A DNA stretch of 64,000 nt from Jacaranda mimosifolia (GCA_018894105.1 CM032117.1:39784501-39848500), one strand, 5' to 3'. Counted from the first letter of the stretch, positions 37,540-49,702 are shown. Translations and numbers: made by a program. The notes: generated by a model from the sequence alone, not told the origin.

Positions 37540-38010
37540 CACTAAGATATTCACAAAGTGCAAAGCTCCACCTGAAGATCCTAAATGATCCCTAAAGTGC
37601 AAAGCTCTATGATGGAATTCCAAATCATTCTCAAAGCATAAAGCTCCGGTAGAAGTTCTAGAAGATCTCCAAAGCGCCAAGCTCAGCAAAAAGTTCTGAA
37701 TTATTCAAAAAGTCTAAAACTCCACTGGCGATCCTAAGTGATCCCCAAAGAGCAAAGCTCCATTATACTCGCAAAGCATGAAAGCTCTAAAAAAATCTAA
37801 ATCATTTAGGAAACGTAGAGCTCCACAAGAAAATCTAAATTATTCACGGAATGTGAAACACCTTAGAACATCCTAAGTGGCCCTCAGATCATAAATTTCT
37901 ACCAAAAATTCTAAGTGATCCCCGAAAGCAAAAAGTTTCACAAAAGATCCAAATGGATCCCATAACATAAAGCTCGATCAAAAATTCTAGATAATCTCCA
38001 AAATATGAAT
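37540..38010. repeat. Tandem array of ~39-bp units (about 12 copies) inside element X
   Basis: The motif AAAGCTC (or a decayed form) recurs at about 37562, 37601, 37640, 37678, 37716, 37754, 37781, 37818, 37853, 37891, 37930 and 37968. Most steps are 38-39 bp, with one short step of about 28. Each unit also carries a GATCC(T/C)AA.TGATC-like part. Units are diverged, so the array is old. Confidence 0.8.
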
Positions 38011-38669
38011 CATTCCCAATCTTAGAGGAAGGTCAACATCAAGTTGCTAGTGATGAATATTAGCTTGCATCAATAATTGATATATGTGTTTAAGACTGGA
38101 CAAGACGAAGCATAAGACAAAAGAACATTAAAGCAATTGTCCATCTTTACCCATATAAGAAAACACCTTCACCTATAGCTCACAAGTTAGCCACACATAC
38201 TCATTCTTGACCTACTGATAAATATCAATTCCAGAACTAGTGCCCAGCGCCCAGTCCTCATGTAATTGCCTCCCAAGCTGCCACCTTTTTGCTCGGCTGA
38301 CTCAAAATCGACCAGCAAGCTAAGATGAGGTACTAGGCAAAGGCCCAAACCCCACCTAAGTAAACCACAAACTCAACTGACTTTAGCTCAGCAAGTCAAA
38401 TCAAAGACATTAGGCCAAAAATCACCTAGTCTTTTTATTATTAACTTATTCAATTAATTAATTAATTATTAACACTTGATTGAGATAAGTTAAAATTCAG
38501 TTAAAGTGATCAAATGAATTAAAATTTAATTAAATAAAATTAATTAGCCAAATGATGAAATTAACAAAGCAAAATAAAAGAGCAATTCACAATGGTGAAA
38601 TTAAAAATAGTAGAAATTATACTTTCAATTTGAAAAGATAAATTTTCAATTGAAAGCAAGGGTTCTTGT

Positions 38670-38750
38670 TGATATGAAAATTTTAAAATACAAGGACAAA
38701 AAAGTAAAAGGTAAATAAGGGGCCAAATTAATTCAATATAAAATGGGGGC
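38670..38750 (+). repeat. 3' LTR of element X, first part (before the insertion)
   Basis: Starts TGATATGAAAATTTT, like the 5' LTR start at 35591, and reaches GGGGCCAAATTAATTC. The rest continues at 49162-49349 after element B. Confidence 0.5.
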
Positions 38751-39513
38751 TGATGAGCGTTGAATCTGTTGGATGTTGGACCAAGTTGATGTTTCGATAA
38801 GGTTCGACCTCTGTGGTCGATTTACGAATATAGGTGGGCTGAATCCTGCAATCACTTAGCAAATGTTAGGCTAGCCAATGAGCCCTCGGCTTAGGCGCTC
38901 CGACAATCAAGTTAATACGGGTCGACTAGATAATATTAGCAGCAGAGTATGGGCTTTTTGTATATATGAGAACATACCTTTGGAAGGCTGGAGTGGGGGG
39001 TATTTATAGCCTTCCCCCTCTGAGGATTTGTCTGAGATGCCCTTGATGTGTAGGGAGGACCCTTGTTTTTGCATGGGGAGCAATTAGTCATCTTTCACCC
39101 CTGTCTTATTCCAGATGGCTGCCTTCCCAGGTTTTAGGGCTAGAGTAGGACACTGTTCACATGTCTGCCACGCCAGGCGGTAAGGGGGTGGCATGCGCCA
39201 TTAATACGGAGGCATGCCACCACCTGTCAGTGCATTTAATGCGGCAGGGATGGTACTGTGCTCTGCCGACCTCCCTGGTCGGAAGAATGATCGACCTAAC
39301 AATGGATTGGAGTACGAATTTGCGGTATGGGTCGACATATCAACCCGCAGCCTTGACCGAGGCCTGGTCGAGCACTCCTTTACTGGGTACACCGTAGATC
39401 ATCGAGGTCGACTTTGGTCGACCACACTGTTGGGCCCTGGATGCTAGATGGGCTTGGTGCTTACCTTTGGGCCCACATAGTTTGGGTCGAGCTACTTAGG
39501 CCATTCCTTATCA
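38751..39513 (-). repeat. 3' LTR of element B (763 bp)
   Basis: Begins TGATGAGCGTTGAATC and ends TTCCTTATCA. It is adjacent to the polypurine tract on its inner side and carries a minus-strand TATA box at 39001-39009. Confidence 0.92.
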
Positions 39514-39530
39514 TGAGTCCCCCCCACTTC
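39514..39530 (-). other. Polypurine tract of element B
   Basis: On the minus strand the bases next to the 3' LTR read AAGTGGGGGGGACTCA, a G-rich purine run in the position used to prime plus-strand DNA synthesis. Confidence 0.65.
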
Positions 39531-39721
39531 CGAATGCTGAACGAGGGGATCAACGAGAAGTATTAGGAAGTAGCTTGGTAGACGGTTGCCTAGATCGACA
39601 AGGGTTTTTGAAAATCAACTAGGGTTCGACGCATTTAATGAGTGGTTACATCGTGGTGCGCATGGTGCGGCGCGGCGGTTACAGCATTATGACAACCGCT
39701 TGGTTTCCCACGCTTACACGC

Positions 39722-39729
39722 CTATAAAT
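39722..39729 (+). promoter_or_regulatory. TATA box (TATAAATA) for the antisense ORF of element B
   Basis: CCTATAAATATACGC lies on the plus strand just inside the LTR, about 157 bp upstream of the first ATG of the antisense ORF (39886). It points opposite to the LTR promoter, so it could drive the antisense transcript. Confidence 0.5.
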
Positions 39730-39885
39730 ATACGCTGTAAAAATAGACATTTTTACTTTTACTGCCTTTGCGTCTGGTCGAGCGCCTAGAAAGTCATTTT
39801 CGCTGCTAGATACCTTCTGCTCTTAGTTCGTCAATTCAGTAAGTGCCTTCTTTCCTTCTCCTCAGTGTCTTTTAGATTTATTGGC

Positions 39886-42395
39886 ATGATGTTAGGTTTA
39901 TCTGGTTCGGAGGGCAATCGTGGGGAGGATAGTGAAGTTACACACTCTGATAGGCCTGGGGATTTGCTAGAGGAGTCAAGTGACTCGTCGAGCGATGATT
40001 CAAGTACCAGCAGCTCGAGTAGCGACCGCAGGGGGATGGAGCTGGGCCAAGTCAGGTTTCTCCCTCGCGGGGTCGATTATTCACCCCGGACCATTATTGT
40101 GAAATTGTGTCAACCATCACCCCTGTTGATTTAAGACGTATTAGGCAGTTATACCATATCCCTCTCGAGTACGAACTGTTAACGCCTGGGGCTTCTGGTC
40201 GAATGCATCGCCCCCCAGCAGGCTGTATCACTGTTTTTGAGGATGCCTTTAGGTGTGGTCTTAGGTTTCCTCTGAGTGCTCAAATGGTCGACTTGCTTAG
40301 AGACCTTCAGGTGTGTATAACCCAATTACTGCCAAATTATTTCTCGACCATTTATAATTTTATTGTCTTGATGCACCTATTCGACCAGCCAGATAATTTT
40401 GAAAACTTTTCGAACATCTTCCATCTTCATTTTCCCATGTCCTGCAAGTCGGGTAGCACCGACAAGTCAAGTTTCTGCTATTTAACCACTCCACCCCGCC
40501 GTAAATTCCTTGTAACCCCAGCCTCTTCTTATGGGCAAGAATGAAAAAAACATTATCTATTTGTTCGGGTTGCTGGGGGTTTCAACATTCCTCGAGGCTG
40601 ATGGATGGGGCATGTCGAGATGCCAGGTAACCTAACCTCGACCTTGCCCAATACTTTCGTTTGGGATCTGGTCAAATTTGGCCAAATGGAGGCCTCGGTG
40701 TTTATCGAGGAGAGGAGTTTGGTATTGGCTGGGTTGTCGCCAGCTCTGTTAAATTTACCTGCGGATGATCGACTAGGTAGACTGTGTTTCTTTCAGTTTG
40801 TTATTTTTTATGTCCTTGTGCTCAGTTTTAACTTTTGCTATTTTGCTGCTTGGCAGATCGCGACAAGATCATGAATCGTTTAAGGGCTGAGGCTCTGGCG
40901 AGGGCGGAAAGAAACCAACAGCGTCATCAGGCGACGGCGGCTCATCGAGCGGCGGTTGATGTGCTTTAACAGGAAGTAGTGACACCTTCACCGTTGCCAA
41001 CACCATCGCCAGCTCGACCCACTACAACTACAGGCAGCAGCCATGCGGGTCGAAATAAAAGAGCAATGTTGGAACAGGCAGGACTTGCTCCGAAGAGGAT
41101 CTCCGTCGAAAAGGGAAAATGGAAGGCCGCGGGGTTGGGCCCACCGACGGGGGATGACCTGTTTGGAACCTACGGGGATGATCTTCTATTTTAGCTGCCG
41201 AAGCTACCCTCGCCTAGGTTTGGGACAGAGCTAGGCATGATTGTGCATAACTTGCTGTTAATGGAGACGGCGGGGCGGACGGGCGTTGCTCTGCTAAAGG
41301 TGCTGATGGCTGGGCAGTTCCTAGCCGACCAGAAGAAGCTGAGCCAGGATGCTGCTCTTCGGGCGTTGGCCTAATACGCCAACATGGTAAGGTTTTGGTC
41401 GAGTATATTATGTTGATGAATACTCGTCGATTATTTGTGTTCTTACTAGCAATGTTGTCTTTTAGGTTGGCCAGCTGGGGTATAATTTTTATAGGCGGTC
41501 GGAGTTGGCCTTGGCCGATCGTGAGCAGCTACAAGCTGGCGGGGATGTGGAGACTCTCAGGGCTCAGCTCGAGTCCCCCCAAACGTCTTGTCGAGGAGCT
41601 TGCAAAACAGGTCGAGGAGCTGAACAGACAACTTCAAGTGAGGGATGATTAGCTGGTTGTTTTTGTCCAAGAGAGGACCAAGATAGACGAGCTGCTGAAG
41701 AAGGCGCGTTTGGATGGGCAGGTCGCTTTCAATTCTGGTCAAACCACGGGTCGGAATGCTGGCCTAGACGAGGCCCGAGCTGAGTTCTATCGGATACTGC
41801 CGCTAATACGGCAGGAGGCGGTGCAACAATTTATGCTAAGTGCGGCATTCCAGGATACAAGTGTTGTGTTCGCGCTCGAAGACGCCCGCAACTCTTTCGA
41901 GAAGGCCTTCAAACAGCTACATTTTTTGGGCTACTCCTTCCGACCAGAAGACAGACATCGCCTCAGTCATATGCTCGACGAGCAGTTATAGCCCTATCCA
42001 GAGGACAATAGCGGGGCTGAGGGTGGAGGCGTCGAAACCACTGTGGCCCAGGGTGTCGCAGAGGCTCCGCCATTGACACCTTTGACAGATGAACAGAGGA
42101 GGCGGGCCGAGATCGAGAAGAGGTTGAAGACGATTGCGCAAGAATTTGACTTTGCCGGCGACTTTGTGTTCGAGGTCAAGGAAGGAGAGGTCGATGCAGC
42201 CCCATGCCTTCCTCCTCTAGACGGGAGATTCCTAAGCGACGTGGCTGGTCCCTCTCAGCCAGGACCGATGCTGTGCCTATTGCCGTTGCTATGCCCGAGC
42301 CTATTCTGATTGCTATTCCCTCGACCGATGAGCTCGAGCAAGCCATTGAAAAGGGTGCTCGAGCCGGTGATGATAAGGGTACTGGGTCGAGCTGA
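39886..42395 (+). pseudogene. Tat antisense ORF ('putative gypsy-type transposon' protein), decayed
   Basis: This family is known from Tat-lineage elements, where it lies between pol and the 3' LTR on the opposite strand; its function is unknown. The N-terminus is an acidic serine-rich stretch (MMLGLSGSEGNRGEDSE...). The conserved domain follows: TPVDLRRIRQLYHIPLEYEL, EDAFRCGLRFPLSAQMVDLL, then HYLFVRVAGGFN. Later parts include AERNQQRHQATAAHRAAVD and a coiled coil (EELAKQVEELNRQLQV). Likely introns are 40777-40856 and 41387-41465, both GT-AG. Breaks are a frameshift near 40100, two TGA codons where Trp is expected (about 40542 and 40600), stops near 40966, 41193, 41371 and 41650, and frame changes near 41575 (C-run) and 42200. 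It ends at TGA 42393-42395. Confidence 0.75.
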
Positions 42396-42944
42396 AGTTG
42401 TTGTTGTTTAGATGTTATAGCATTTTCTATCTTTGTGTATAATGAAAGTACCTCAAGCAAATGTTGTTGCATGGTTGATTTTTCATTATGTATAAACGAA
42501 TGTTTTCTGCGTTTAAGCAAGTTTTTTGTCGAGCTTTTACCTTAACTGTCTTTATTTTGTTGCACATATGGATTTGACACTTAGCCAAGATTAATTCAAG
42601 GACCTTGTTGAGTGGATTATAAGTAATATACAACATGACGAATCAGGGATAGTAAACTGCCACCTCGTGGGCGCGATTTAACTGAAAAAGTTAACAACTT
42701 TTATGATTACAAACCATTGTGTCGATTGCTTAGTTAGACAAAGTAATCACTTGATAATAAATGATAAGCTTCAAATAACTTAGAGACTATACGGTCGACT
42801 TATTGGTATCGGCCGTGAAGCCTAGACTTGGTGGCTGGAAGCCTACTTGGTCGACTGCTGGGTCGACTAAGGATGGTGAGTTTGTGTTTACAGGATGTTT
42901 GGTAACTTTTATTGATGCTGGGAAGTACAAAGTAGGCCGATAGG

Positions 42945-45900
42945 CCATTTATACATATAATTTCTTTAGGTTTACAGCATTCCAAGGTCGTGGTAGTTCG
43001 TTGCCTGTCGCGTCTGCTATTCGGTAGGCGTTGTTCTTTGACACTTTGGTCATTGAGTAGGGCACCTCCCACTTTCGGTCGAGTTTTCCTGTATTTTTTG
43101 ATACTTCCACTTTCTTGAGGACGAGGTCGCCAACTTTGAAGCTCCGGGATCGCACTATTTTGTTGTGATGTTCTATCATTTTCGATCGATATCATTATAT
43201 TGTGTTGTAGGCTGTGTGGCGTAGCTTGTCGACATTGATTAGGTCAAGTGTTCTCTTTGCTGCATTTCTGACCGGATTATAGTGGATTACTCGAGTTGTG
43301 TACTAGATCAGCTCGGACGGAATTACTGCTTCAGATCTGTAGACCAAGCTGTACGGGCTGTGGCCCGTGGCTGTTCAGGGTGTTGTCCTATATGCCCACA
43401 ACACCCTTGGGAGGTCGTCTGCCCAACAGGCACCTGTGCCAGCTATTCGAGCCTTGAGGTGATCGAGAATTGCTCTGTTCGTGACCTCCGTCTGGCCATT
43501 GGACTAGGGTTTTCCTACCGACGTAAAGTGTTGGCTGACTCCCAGGGCCTCACACCATTTTCTCATGCTCTTACTTTGGAACTGAGTACCGTTATCCGAG
43601 ATCAGGACTTTGGGTAGACCGAATCGACATATTATGCTCTTCCAAATGAAGCTTTTGATAGCCGCATCGGTGATTTTTGAAACTGCTTCGGCTTCTACCT
43701 ATTTAGTAAAGTACTTGACTGCCACAATGATGAATTTGCGTTGACCAGATGTCTTGGGGAGAGATCCAACTATGTCGATCCCCCACTGGTCGAATGGCCA
43801 TATTATCTGGACATTGATCATCGACGCAGCTGGTTGATGCTGTATGTTCGAGTGGATCTGTCATGATGGGCATCTTCTGGCGAATTCGACGGAGTCTTGC
43901 AATAGGGTGGGCCAAAAATAACCGTAACGGACAACTTTGTGCGCCAAAGACTGACCACCGAAATGGTTGCCGCAGATGTCTGCATGAATCTCTTGTAGCA
44001 CTTTGTGTGCCTCATCGGGTGCTAGGCATTTCAGTGGGGGTCCTGATGTTGACTTCCTATAGAGCTGTCCATGGTCATCCAGTGCAAACTTGGCTTCTAG
44101 CCCTCTAAGCCTACGGGCCTCCTTGTCGTTGCTGGGCATGGTCCCCTGACTCAGGTAAAGCTTGATTGGCTCTTGCCAAAAGGGAGCTGTCTCTTCAACC
44201 GACCTAACGAAACTATGATTGGAGGCATGGATAGAAGGCTTGCTGGGCACTAAGAATGTTATGGTTCTTTCCCGGGTGCCTTTCGTCGAGCTGGCTAGCT
44301 TCAAAAGTGCGTCTGCTCGTTCGTTCTCTGCTCGGAGGACCAAGCTCAGGGTGAAACTCTTGAATGATTGTTGTAATTGTCTTACTTCTATCAGATACTG
44401 AGTCATTTTGGCCTCATTGGCCTCAAAGTTGCCCTCAACTTATTTCGCGACCAGCTGGGAATCAGTGATCACCACTAGCTGCTCGATGCCACGAGCTGCA
44501 GCAATGCGCATTCCTGCGATGAGAGCTTTATATTCTGCTTCGTTCTTGGTAACCGGGAAGTCGAGCTTTATCGCAAAATCATACTCCTCGGCAAGTGGGG
44601 AATGGAGAGACACACCTATTCCACCTCCTGATGTGGTTACTGAACCGTCTACATGCAATGTCCATACTGAGGTATTCTTGACTTTTTGGTTCGGTAGGTT
44701 GAGTCTTTCGATGATGAAGTCGGCCATGACTTGTGCTTTTATGGTAGTCCGTGGCTGGAATGTGATGTCGAACTCTCCCAGTTCGATGGCCCACTTGGTG
44801 AGTCAACTTGTGCTTTCGACGATCGCGTGTGATTGAAAGTAAGGTCGAAGCTTTCGTGCTGCAGTAACAAGGATGAGAGCAAACTTCTCGATCTCAAGAT
44901 AGTTGTGTTCAGGACCATGCAAAGCTTTGCTGCAATAATACACCAGACAGGTGAATCCCATCTCTGGTCGATGTCAAGACTGAACTGATCGAATCAGTGG
45001 ATACAGCCAGATAAAGTTGCAGCACTTCTCCCAAGTCGGGTTTGGTGAGGATGGGCGGCGAAGACAAATATTTCTTGAGCTCTACCAAGGCCTGGTCGCA
45101 TTGCTGAGTCCACTGAAACCCTGATTTCTTCGCATTTTTGAGTATTTTGAAGAAATGGAGGCTCTTATCGGCCAGCCTCGCAATGAATCTGTCGAGGGCT
45201 ATGATCCTACCGACCAGTCGTTGAACATCTCAAACAGTGCGGGGTGGGGTAACATCTAGGATTGCCTGGATCTTATGTGGGTTTGCCTCGATCCCTCTCT
45301 GACTGACCATATATCTAAGGAACTTGCCCCCATGAACTTTGAATGTGCACTTATTCGGGTTGGGCTTCATGCTAAAGGCTCTTAGTATAGAAAAGGCGTG
45401 GTCGAGGTCGACGAGGTGGTCTTCAGCCTTCTTAGTTTTAACAATCATATCATCGACATAGACCTCCATCGACCTCCCGATTTCTTTCTTGAACATAAAG
45501 TTGACCAATCTTTGGTACGTTGCTCCCGCATTTTTGAGCCCAAAAGGCATAACTAAAAAATAATATACTCCAATGGGGACGACGAAAGAGGTCTTGTCCC
45601 TGTCCTCAGGTGCCATAAATATTTGATAATAGCCTTGGAAAGCATACATCATACTCAATAACTCACACCCAGCAATAGAATCTACTAATAAATCTATACG
45701 AGGCAAAGGGTAAGGATCCTTAGGGCAAGCTTTATTCAAGTCCGTGAAATCGTTACACATTCACCATTTTCCCTAATTTTTTAGGACGAGTACAACATTA
45801 CATAGCCAAGAAGGGTACTGAATTTCTACAATATATCCTGCTTCTAAAAACTTGTTGACCTCCTCCTTGATGATTTGGGACCTCTGAGCATTGAAAGTTA

Positions 45901-46700
45901 TTGTCTTTTTCCTTACTGGTTTGTGAGTGGGATCCACGTTGAGTCGATAGACGATGACGCTCAGGTCGATTTCCTGGAGGTCAGCGGCTTTCCACGCGAA
46001 CACATCAATGTTACGTCGAAGGAAATCGACCATGAGGCATTCCAGGTATCGCCCATATCGCTCCCGACCCTAGTGGTCTTGTTATGGTTTCCAGGTTCCA
46101 GCCTGATTTTTTTGAACTCCCCGATGGGCTCGACCCGAGTGTCTTCGATCTTCCTCTTCTTAGCTGATGGTCCCACCTCGGGTTTCACTACAAAGGCGTC
46201 TCCCGAGAGCTTCAGCTGAGGTCGCTTCTTCTGCTCATTGGACTCGATGGAAATAGTGTAACAACGCCATGCGTCCTTAGGATTGCACAAAATTCTCCTA
46301 CTCCAGCTGGGGTTGGGAACTTAATCTTTATGTGGTATGTGGAGACGATGGCCCTGAAGTCATTTAGGGCTGGTCGACTAATGATAACATTGTAGGCAAA
46401 TGGAGCGTCGACCACCAAATAGTTGATCATTAATGTTCTGCTCCGGGGACCCTATCCAAATGTTGTGGAGAGGTTGATAGATCCCTCCGGGATGATCTCT
46501 TACCCTCCAAATTCGACTAGCGGTGTTTTGACTGGATCAAATTTTAATTCCCTCAGCTTCATTCTACTCAGTGTGGACAAGAACATTATGTTTACGAAGC
46601 TGTCGTTGTCGACCAATATCTTTCTGACCTCGAAGTTGGCTATTTCCAGTGTACCACCATGGGGCAGTCTATTTTTCTATCGACTCTCTTGTCCTCCATA
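42945..46700 (-). pseudogene. Tat-type pol of element B: protease, RT, RNase H, aRNase H, integrase
   Basis: Protease region at about 46560-46640, where the catalytic motif reads DNDSF instead of DNGSS. RT at 45230-45760, with MCNDFTDLNKACPKDPYPLP and an intact YVDD at 45449-45460. RNase H at about 44870-45110. Archaeal-like RNase H at 44440-44690 (WTLHVDGSVT, NEAEYKALIAGM, ITDSQLVAK). Integrase: zinc-binding part at about 43870-44060 (HADICGNHFGG), catalytic core with WGIDIVGSLP near 43780, SDNGTQF near 43590 and a Glu near 43480, then the C-terminal part at 42949-43179 (FKVGDLVLKKVE, LPRPWNAVNLKKLY). Frames change repeatedly between these blocks. All normal domains are present in Tat order. 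Confidence 0.88.
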
Positions 46701-46779
46701 TGGTCGAGGTCGGAGTCGCTGAAAGAGATTGGCTCGGCGCTGGTGGAGAGCTGAAAAACTGTCTCGACCTTGGTTGGTT

Positions 46780-48353
46780 TAGGTGATTCTAGCTATCTTT
46801 GGGTTTGTTTCCTTACGTTCTTGGGCAGGTCTTTTTCCTTTGTCATCTCTCCTTGGGCTGGCCGACCTTTCTCTACGGGGAGTTTGGTCGGTTTTACCCT
46901 CTTTGCGCCTGGCCCGCTCTTTGATATATTTGTTCAGATGGCCCTGCCTGATCAGTCTTTCGATCTCATCCTGCAAGTTAAAGTAATCTTCTGTGTCATG
47001 GCCCACTCTTTGATATATTTTCATAGCCTCTGTTTCCATGAGCTTTCGGGGTTTTTTGAGCAGGTTGTCGTGTTGTATGGCAAACAACACCTCCTTCCTC
47101 GGGAGGTTGAGTGGAGTGTAGTCGTTGAAGCATTTTATAGGGGATTGATGTCCCTCTCTGACCCGATAGTCCTCTTTCTCCTTGTTTTCCTCTTGTCGAC
47201 CTCCAAATTTCCGTATTTCAACTTGTTCATCTCCTCTTAGGTCATATACCTCTCTGCGAGGTCGAGAAGCTCTTCCATCAATCTGGGCTACTCGAGTACC
47301 AATGCATTAGCGCATTCCTTGTGCCTGAGGCCCAAGAATAACACGTCAATCAAGAATTTAATTCTCGAGTTGTCGATCCTTAACACCTCCCTGTTGAATA
47401 GGGTGAAAAAGTCCCAGAGGGATTCTCTCTTGTTCTGCTTTACTGTGTGCAAATGGGTGTGAGGAAGTTTGGCTTTTCTCCTGCTAGCGAACTAGTGCAG
47501 AAATTTGTCGCACAACTGGTCATATAAGCATATCGACGCCAGTTCCAGTTTCACAAATCAGTTGAGTGCTATACCTTGAAAGGTGGCACAAGCATCTTAG
47601 CATGGATGTATTTGTTGTGTCCATATAGCTGCATCATGTGCTCGAATTGCATTAGATGTTCGTTCGGGTTGGTCGAGCCATCTTACCTCGGCAAGCGAGT
47701 TGGAATCTTGGCATCGAAAGCAATGCGTTCGTCGATGATATCTTGGACAAAGGGGGAGTCTCTTTCTCTTCAGAACCTCTGCGGTCCCTCTTAGTGGGGC
47801 AACCTTCCCATGTTTCTCTTCGAGATCTCCTCAAGTCGTCAGTTTAATTGTTGTACCTGGTAGGATACCTCATCCCATTCTTCTTTATCTGCCTGGGATG
47901 GGATGCATTTTTGTTCGTATGGGGTCTCGAGCATTCGACCCTATCGCGCTGCAGGGCTCGAATGGGTCGAACACCATGGTCGACAGAATCCTCCACCTTC
48001 TCGCGGGGCAAGGGTCGAGCTATTTCTCTTGGGAAACGGCCCGGGCTTAATTCGCGCCTCGACGGTGGCCTTCTAGGTTTTTTTCCCTCCGGGGCCGCAG
48101 GTTGCAGCGTCGCACTAGCTGCCGGCTCCGATTGGGCAGTGTGTCGATTCAGGGCTACCGAGAGTTGAGCCGAAATCTGTGCTGAGATCTGTTCACTGAT
48201 GAGCTGTATTAATTGTGGCATGGTCAAAGTGACCACAGGCTCTGGCGGGGCGCTGGATCTTGGGCCGCCTAGCTCTTGGTGAGGTCTAGGTAGGGGAGAG
48301 ATAGATCTCCTGCTTTATTCCCTTCTTGAGGGGGCTCGCCTGGTGTTTACCAT
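46780..48353 (-). pseudogene. Tat-type gag of element B
   Basis: Start MVNTRRAPSRRE at 48353, then a stop soon after. Homology with element A's gag continues through MPQLIQLISEQISAQISAQL and SRRELSPGRFPREIARPLP to the region before pol. The nucleocapsid zinc knuckle is damaged: the segment reads QRVGHDTEDYFNLQDEIERL, with the last Cys replaced by Tyr and the first part deleted. Several stops and frame changes lie at 47250-47850. The PBS (48377-48395, TTTGACGTCGTCTGTGGGA on the minus strand) lies just upstream. Confidence 0.85.
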
Positions 48354-48395
48354 TTTTGATAGCGAACTCAAAAGTTTCCCACAGACGACGTCAAA

Positions 48396-49156
48396 TGATG
48401 AGGGTTGAATCCGTTGGATGTTGGACCAAGTTGATGTTTCGATGAGGTTCGACCTCTGTGGTCGATTTACGAATGTAGGTGGGCTGAATCCTGTAATCAC
48501 TTAGCAAACATCAGGCTAGCCGAGGAGCCCTCAGCTTAGGCGCTCCGACGATCAAGTCAACACGGTTCGACTAGATAATATTAGTAGCAGAGTATGGGCT
48601 TTTTGTATATATGAGAACATACCTTTGGAAGGCTGGAGTGGGGGGTATTTATAGCCTTCCCCCTCTGAGGATTTGTCTGAGATGCCCTTGATGTGTAGGG
48701 AGGACCCTTGTTCTTGCATGGGGAGCAATTAGTCATCTTTCACCCCTGTCTTATTCCAGATGGCTGCCTTCCCAGGTTTTAGGGCCAGGGTAGGACACTG
48801 TTCACATGCCTGCCACGCCAAGCGGTAAAAAGGCGGCATGAGCCATTAATGCAGAGGCATGCCGCCTGTCAGTGCATTTAATGCGGCAGGGATGGTACTG
48901 TGCTTTGCCGACCTCCTTGGTCGGAAGAATGATTGACCTGATAACGGATTGGAGTATGAATTTGCGGTGTGGGTCGACATATCAACCCGCGGCTTTGACC
49001 GAGGCCTGGTCGAGCACTCCTTTACTGGGTACACCGTCAATCATCGAGGTCGACTTTAGTCGACCGCGCTGTTGGGCCCTGGATGCTAGATAGGCTTGGT
49101 GCTACACCTTTGGGCCCATGTAGTTTGGGCCGAACTACTTGGGCCATCCCTTATCA
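48396..49156 (-). repeat. 5' LTR of element B (761 bp)
   Basis: Begins TGATGAGGGTTGAATCC and ends ATCCCTTATCA on the plus strand. It aligns end to end with the LTR at 38751-39513. The minus-strand TATA is at 48646-48654. Confidence 0.92.
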
Positions 49157-49161
49157 GGGGC

Positions 49162-49349
49162 CAATGGGCCCAATAATTTAAGGTCTACAACTTAAATGGA
49201 TCGAAGCCCACCAAGAACTTAATTAATATAAATATCAACTCCCAAAGCCAAAAAGATATCCAAAAAATTCTTTGTAAAATTCCAAGAACAAAAGCCCAAC
49301 ACATTATCAATTTTAAAAAAGAACCCCAACCTATTTCTGTGCAACATCA
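49162..49349 (+). repeat. 3' LTR of element X, second part (after the insertion)
   Basis: ATCGAAGCCCACCAAGAACTT here matches TCGAAGCCCACTAAGGACAT at about 35730. The end CTGTGCAACATCA corresponds to CATACAACATCG at 35904. With 38670-38750 it rebuilds the split LTR. Confidence 0.5.
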
Positions 49350-49702
49350 CTATCTATATTATAACACATTGCAAAATGGTATTTGGAAATGATTTTGAAA
49401 TTTTACCAAATTTTAAATTTTTAGAATTTTGAGTTTTTTAATCATATTAAAAAATTCTCATTGATCCTTAACAATTTATCTTATCCAAATATTGAAGATT
49501 TGTTTACTTATGTAACAACTTAATTCAAATTCAAATATTATCAATTTTCTTTATTAACAACTTGATATTACTAACTAGTAGATAAATTATTAATAATTAA
49601 ATAAATATCTTTTTCCTTTAATAGCTAAGATTAAACCAATGTATCTCAATTTAACTATTTTTCTTACTTAAATTCAAAATACTTGGAAAAATATGAATAT
49701 TA

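Larger units (their letters stand above)
38751..49156 (-). mobile_element. Complete Ty3/gypsy Tat-type retrotransposon B (10,406 bp)
   Basis: Both LTRs are present (38751-39513 and 48396-49156) and flanked by GGGGC at 38746-38750 and 49157-49161, an exact 5-bp target duplication. Element order on the minus strand is LTR, PBS, gag (48353-46780), protease/RT/RNase H/aRNase H/integrase (about 46700-42945), a long region holding an antisense ORF (39886-42395 on the plus strand), PPT (39514-39530) and LTR. The antisense ORF and second RNase H place it in the Tat group. Reading frames are broken throughout, so it is not autonomous. Confidence 0.93.
35591..49349 (+). mobile_element. Old gypsy-type LTR element X, split by element B
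   Basis: Matching LTR-like segments lie at 35591-35904 and at 38670-38750 plus 49162-49349. They share GGCCAAATTAATT and TCGAAGCCCAC, then GAACC..AA..C.AT and CAACATC. Flanks CTATA (35586-35590) and CTATC (49350-49354) fit a 5-bp duplication. A PBS-like TTTGGTACCAGTTGTAGG follows the left LTR at 35905. The internal DNA (35905-38669) contains gag-like scraps (for example GEGLREYFVQM near 36820) and a 39-bp tandem array, but no intact ORF. It was already in place when element B inserted. Confidence 0.6.

Noticed and set aside
37540..38010. Regular 39-bp spacing considered as a CRISPR array
   Set aside because: Repeats are contiguous and diverged with no unique spacers, and the DNA is plant nuclear.
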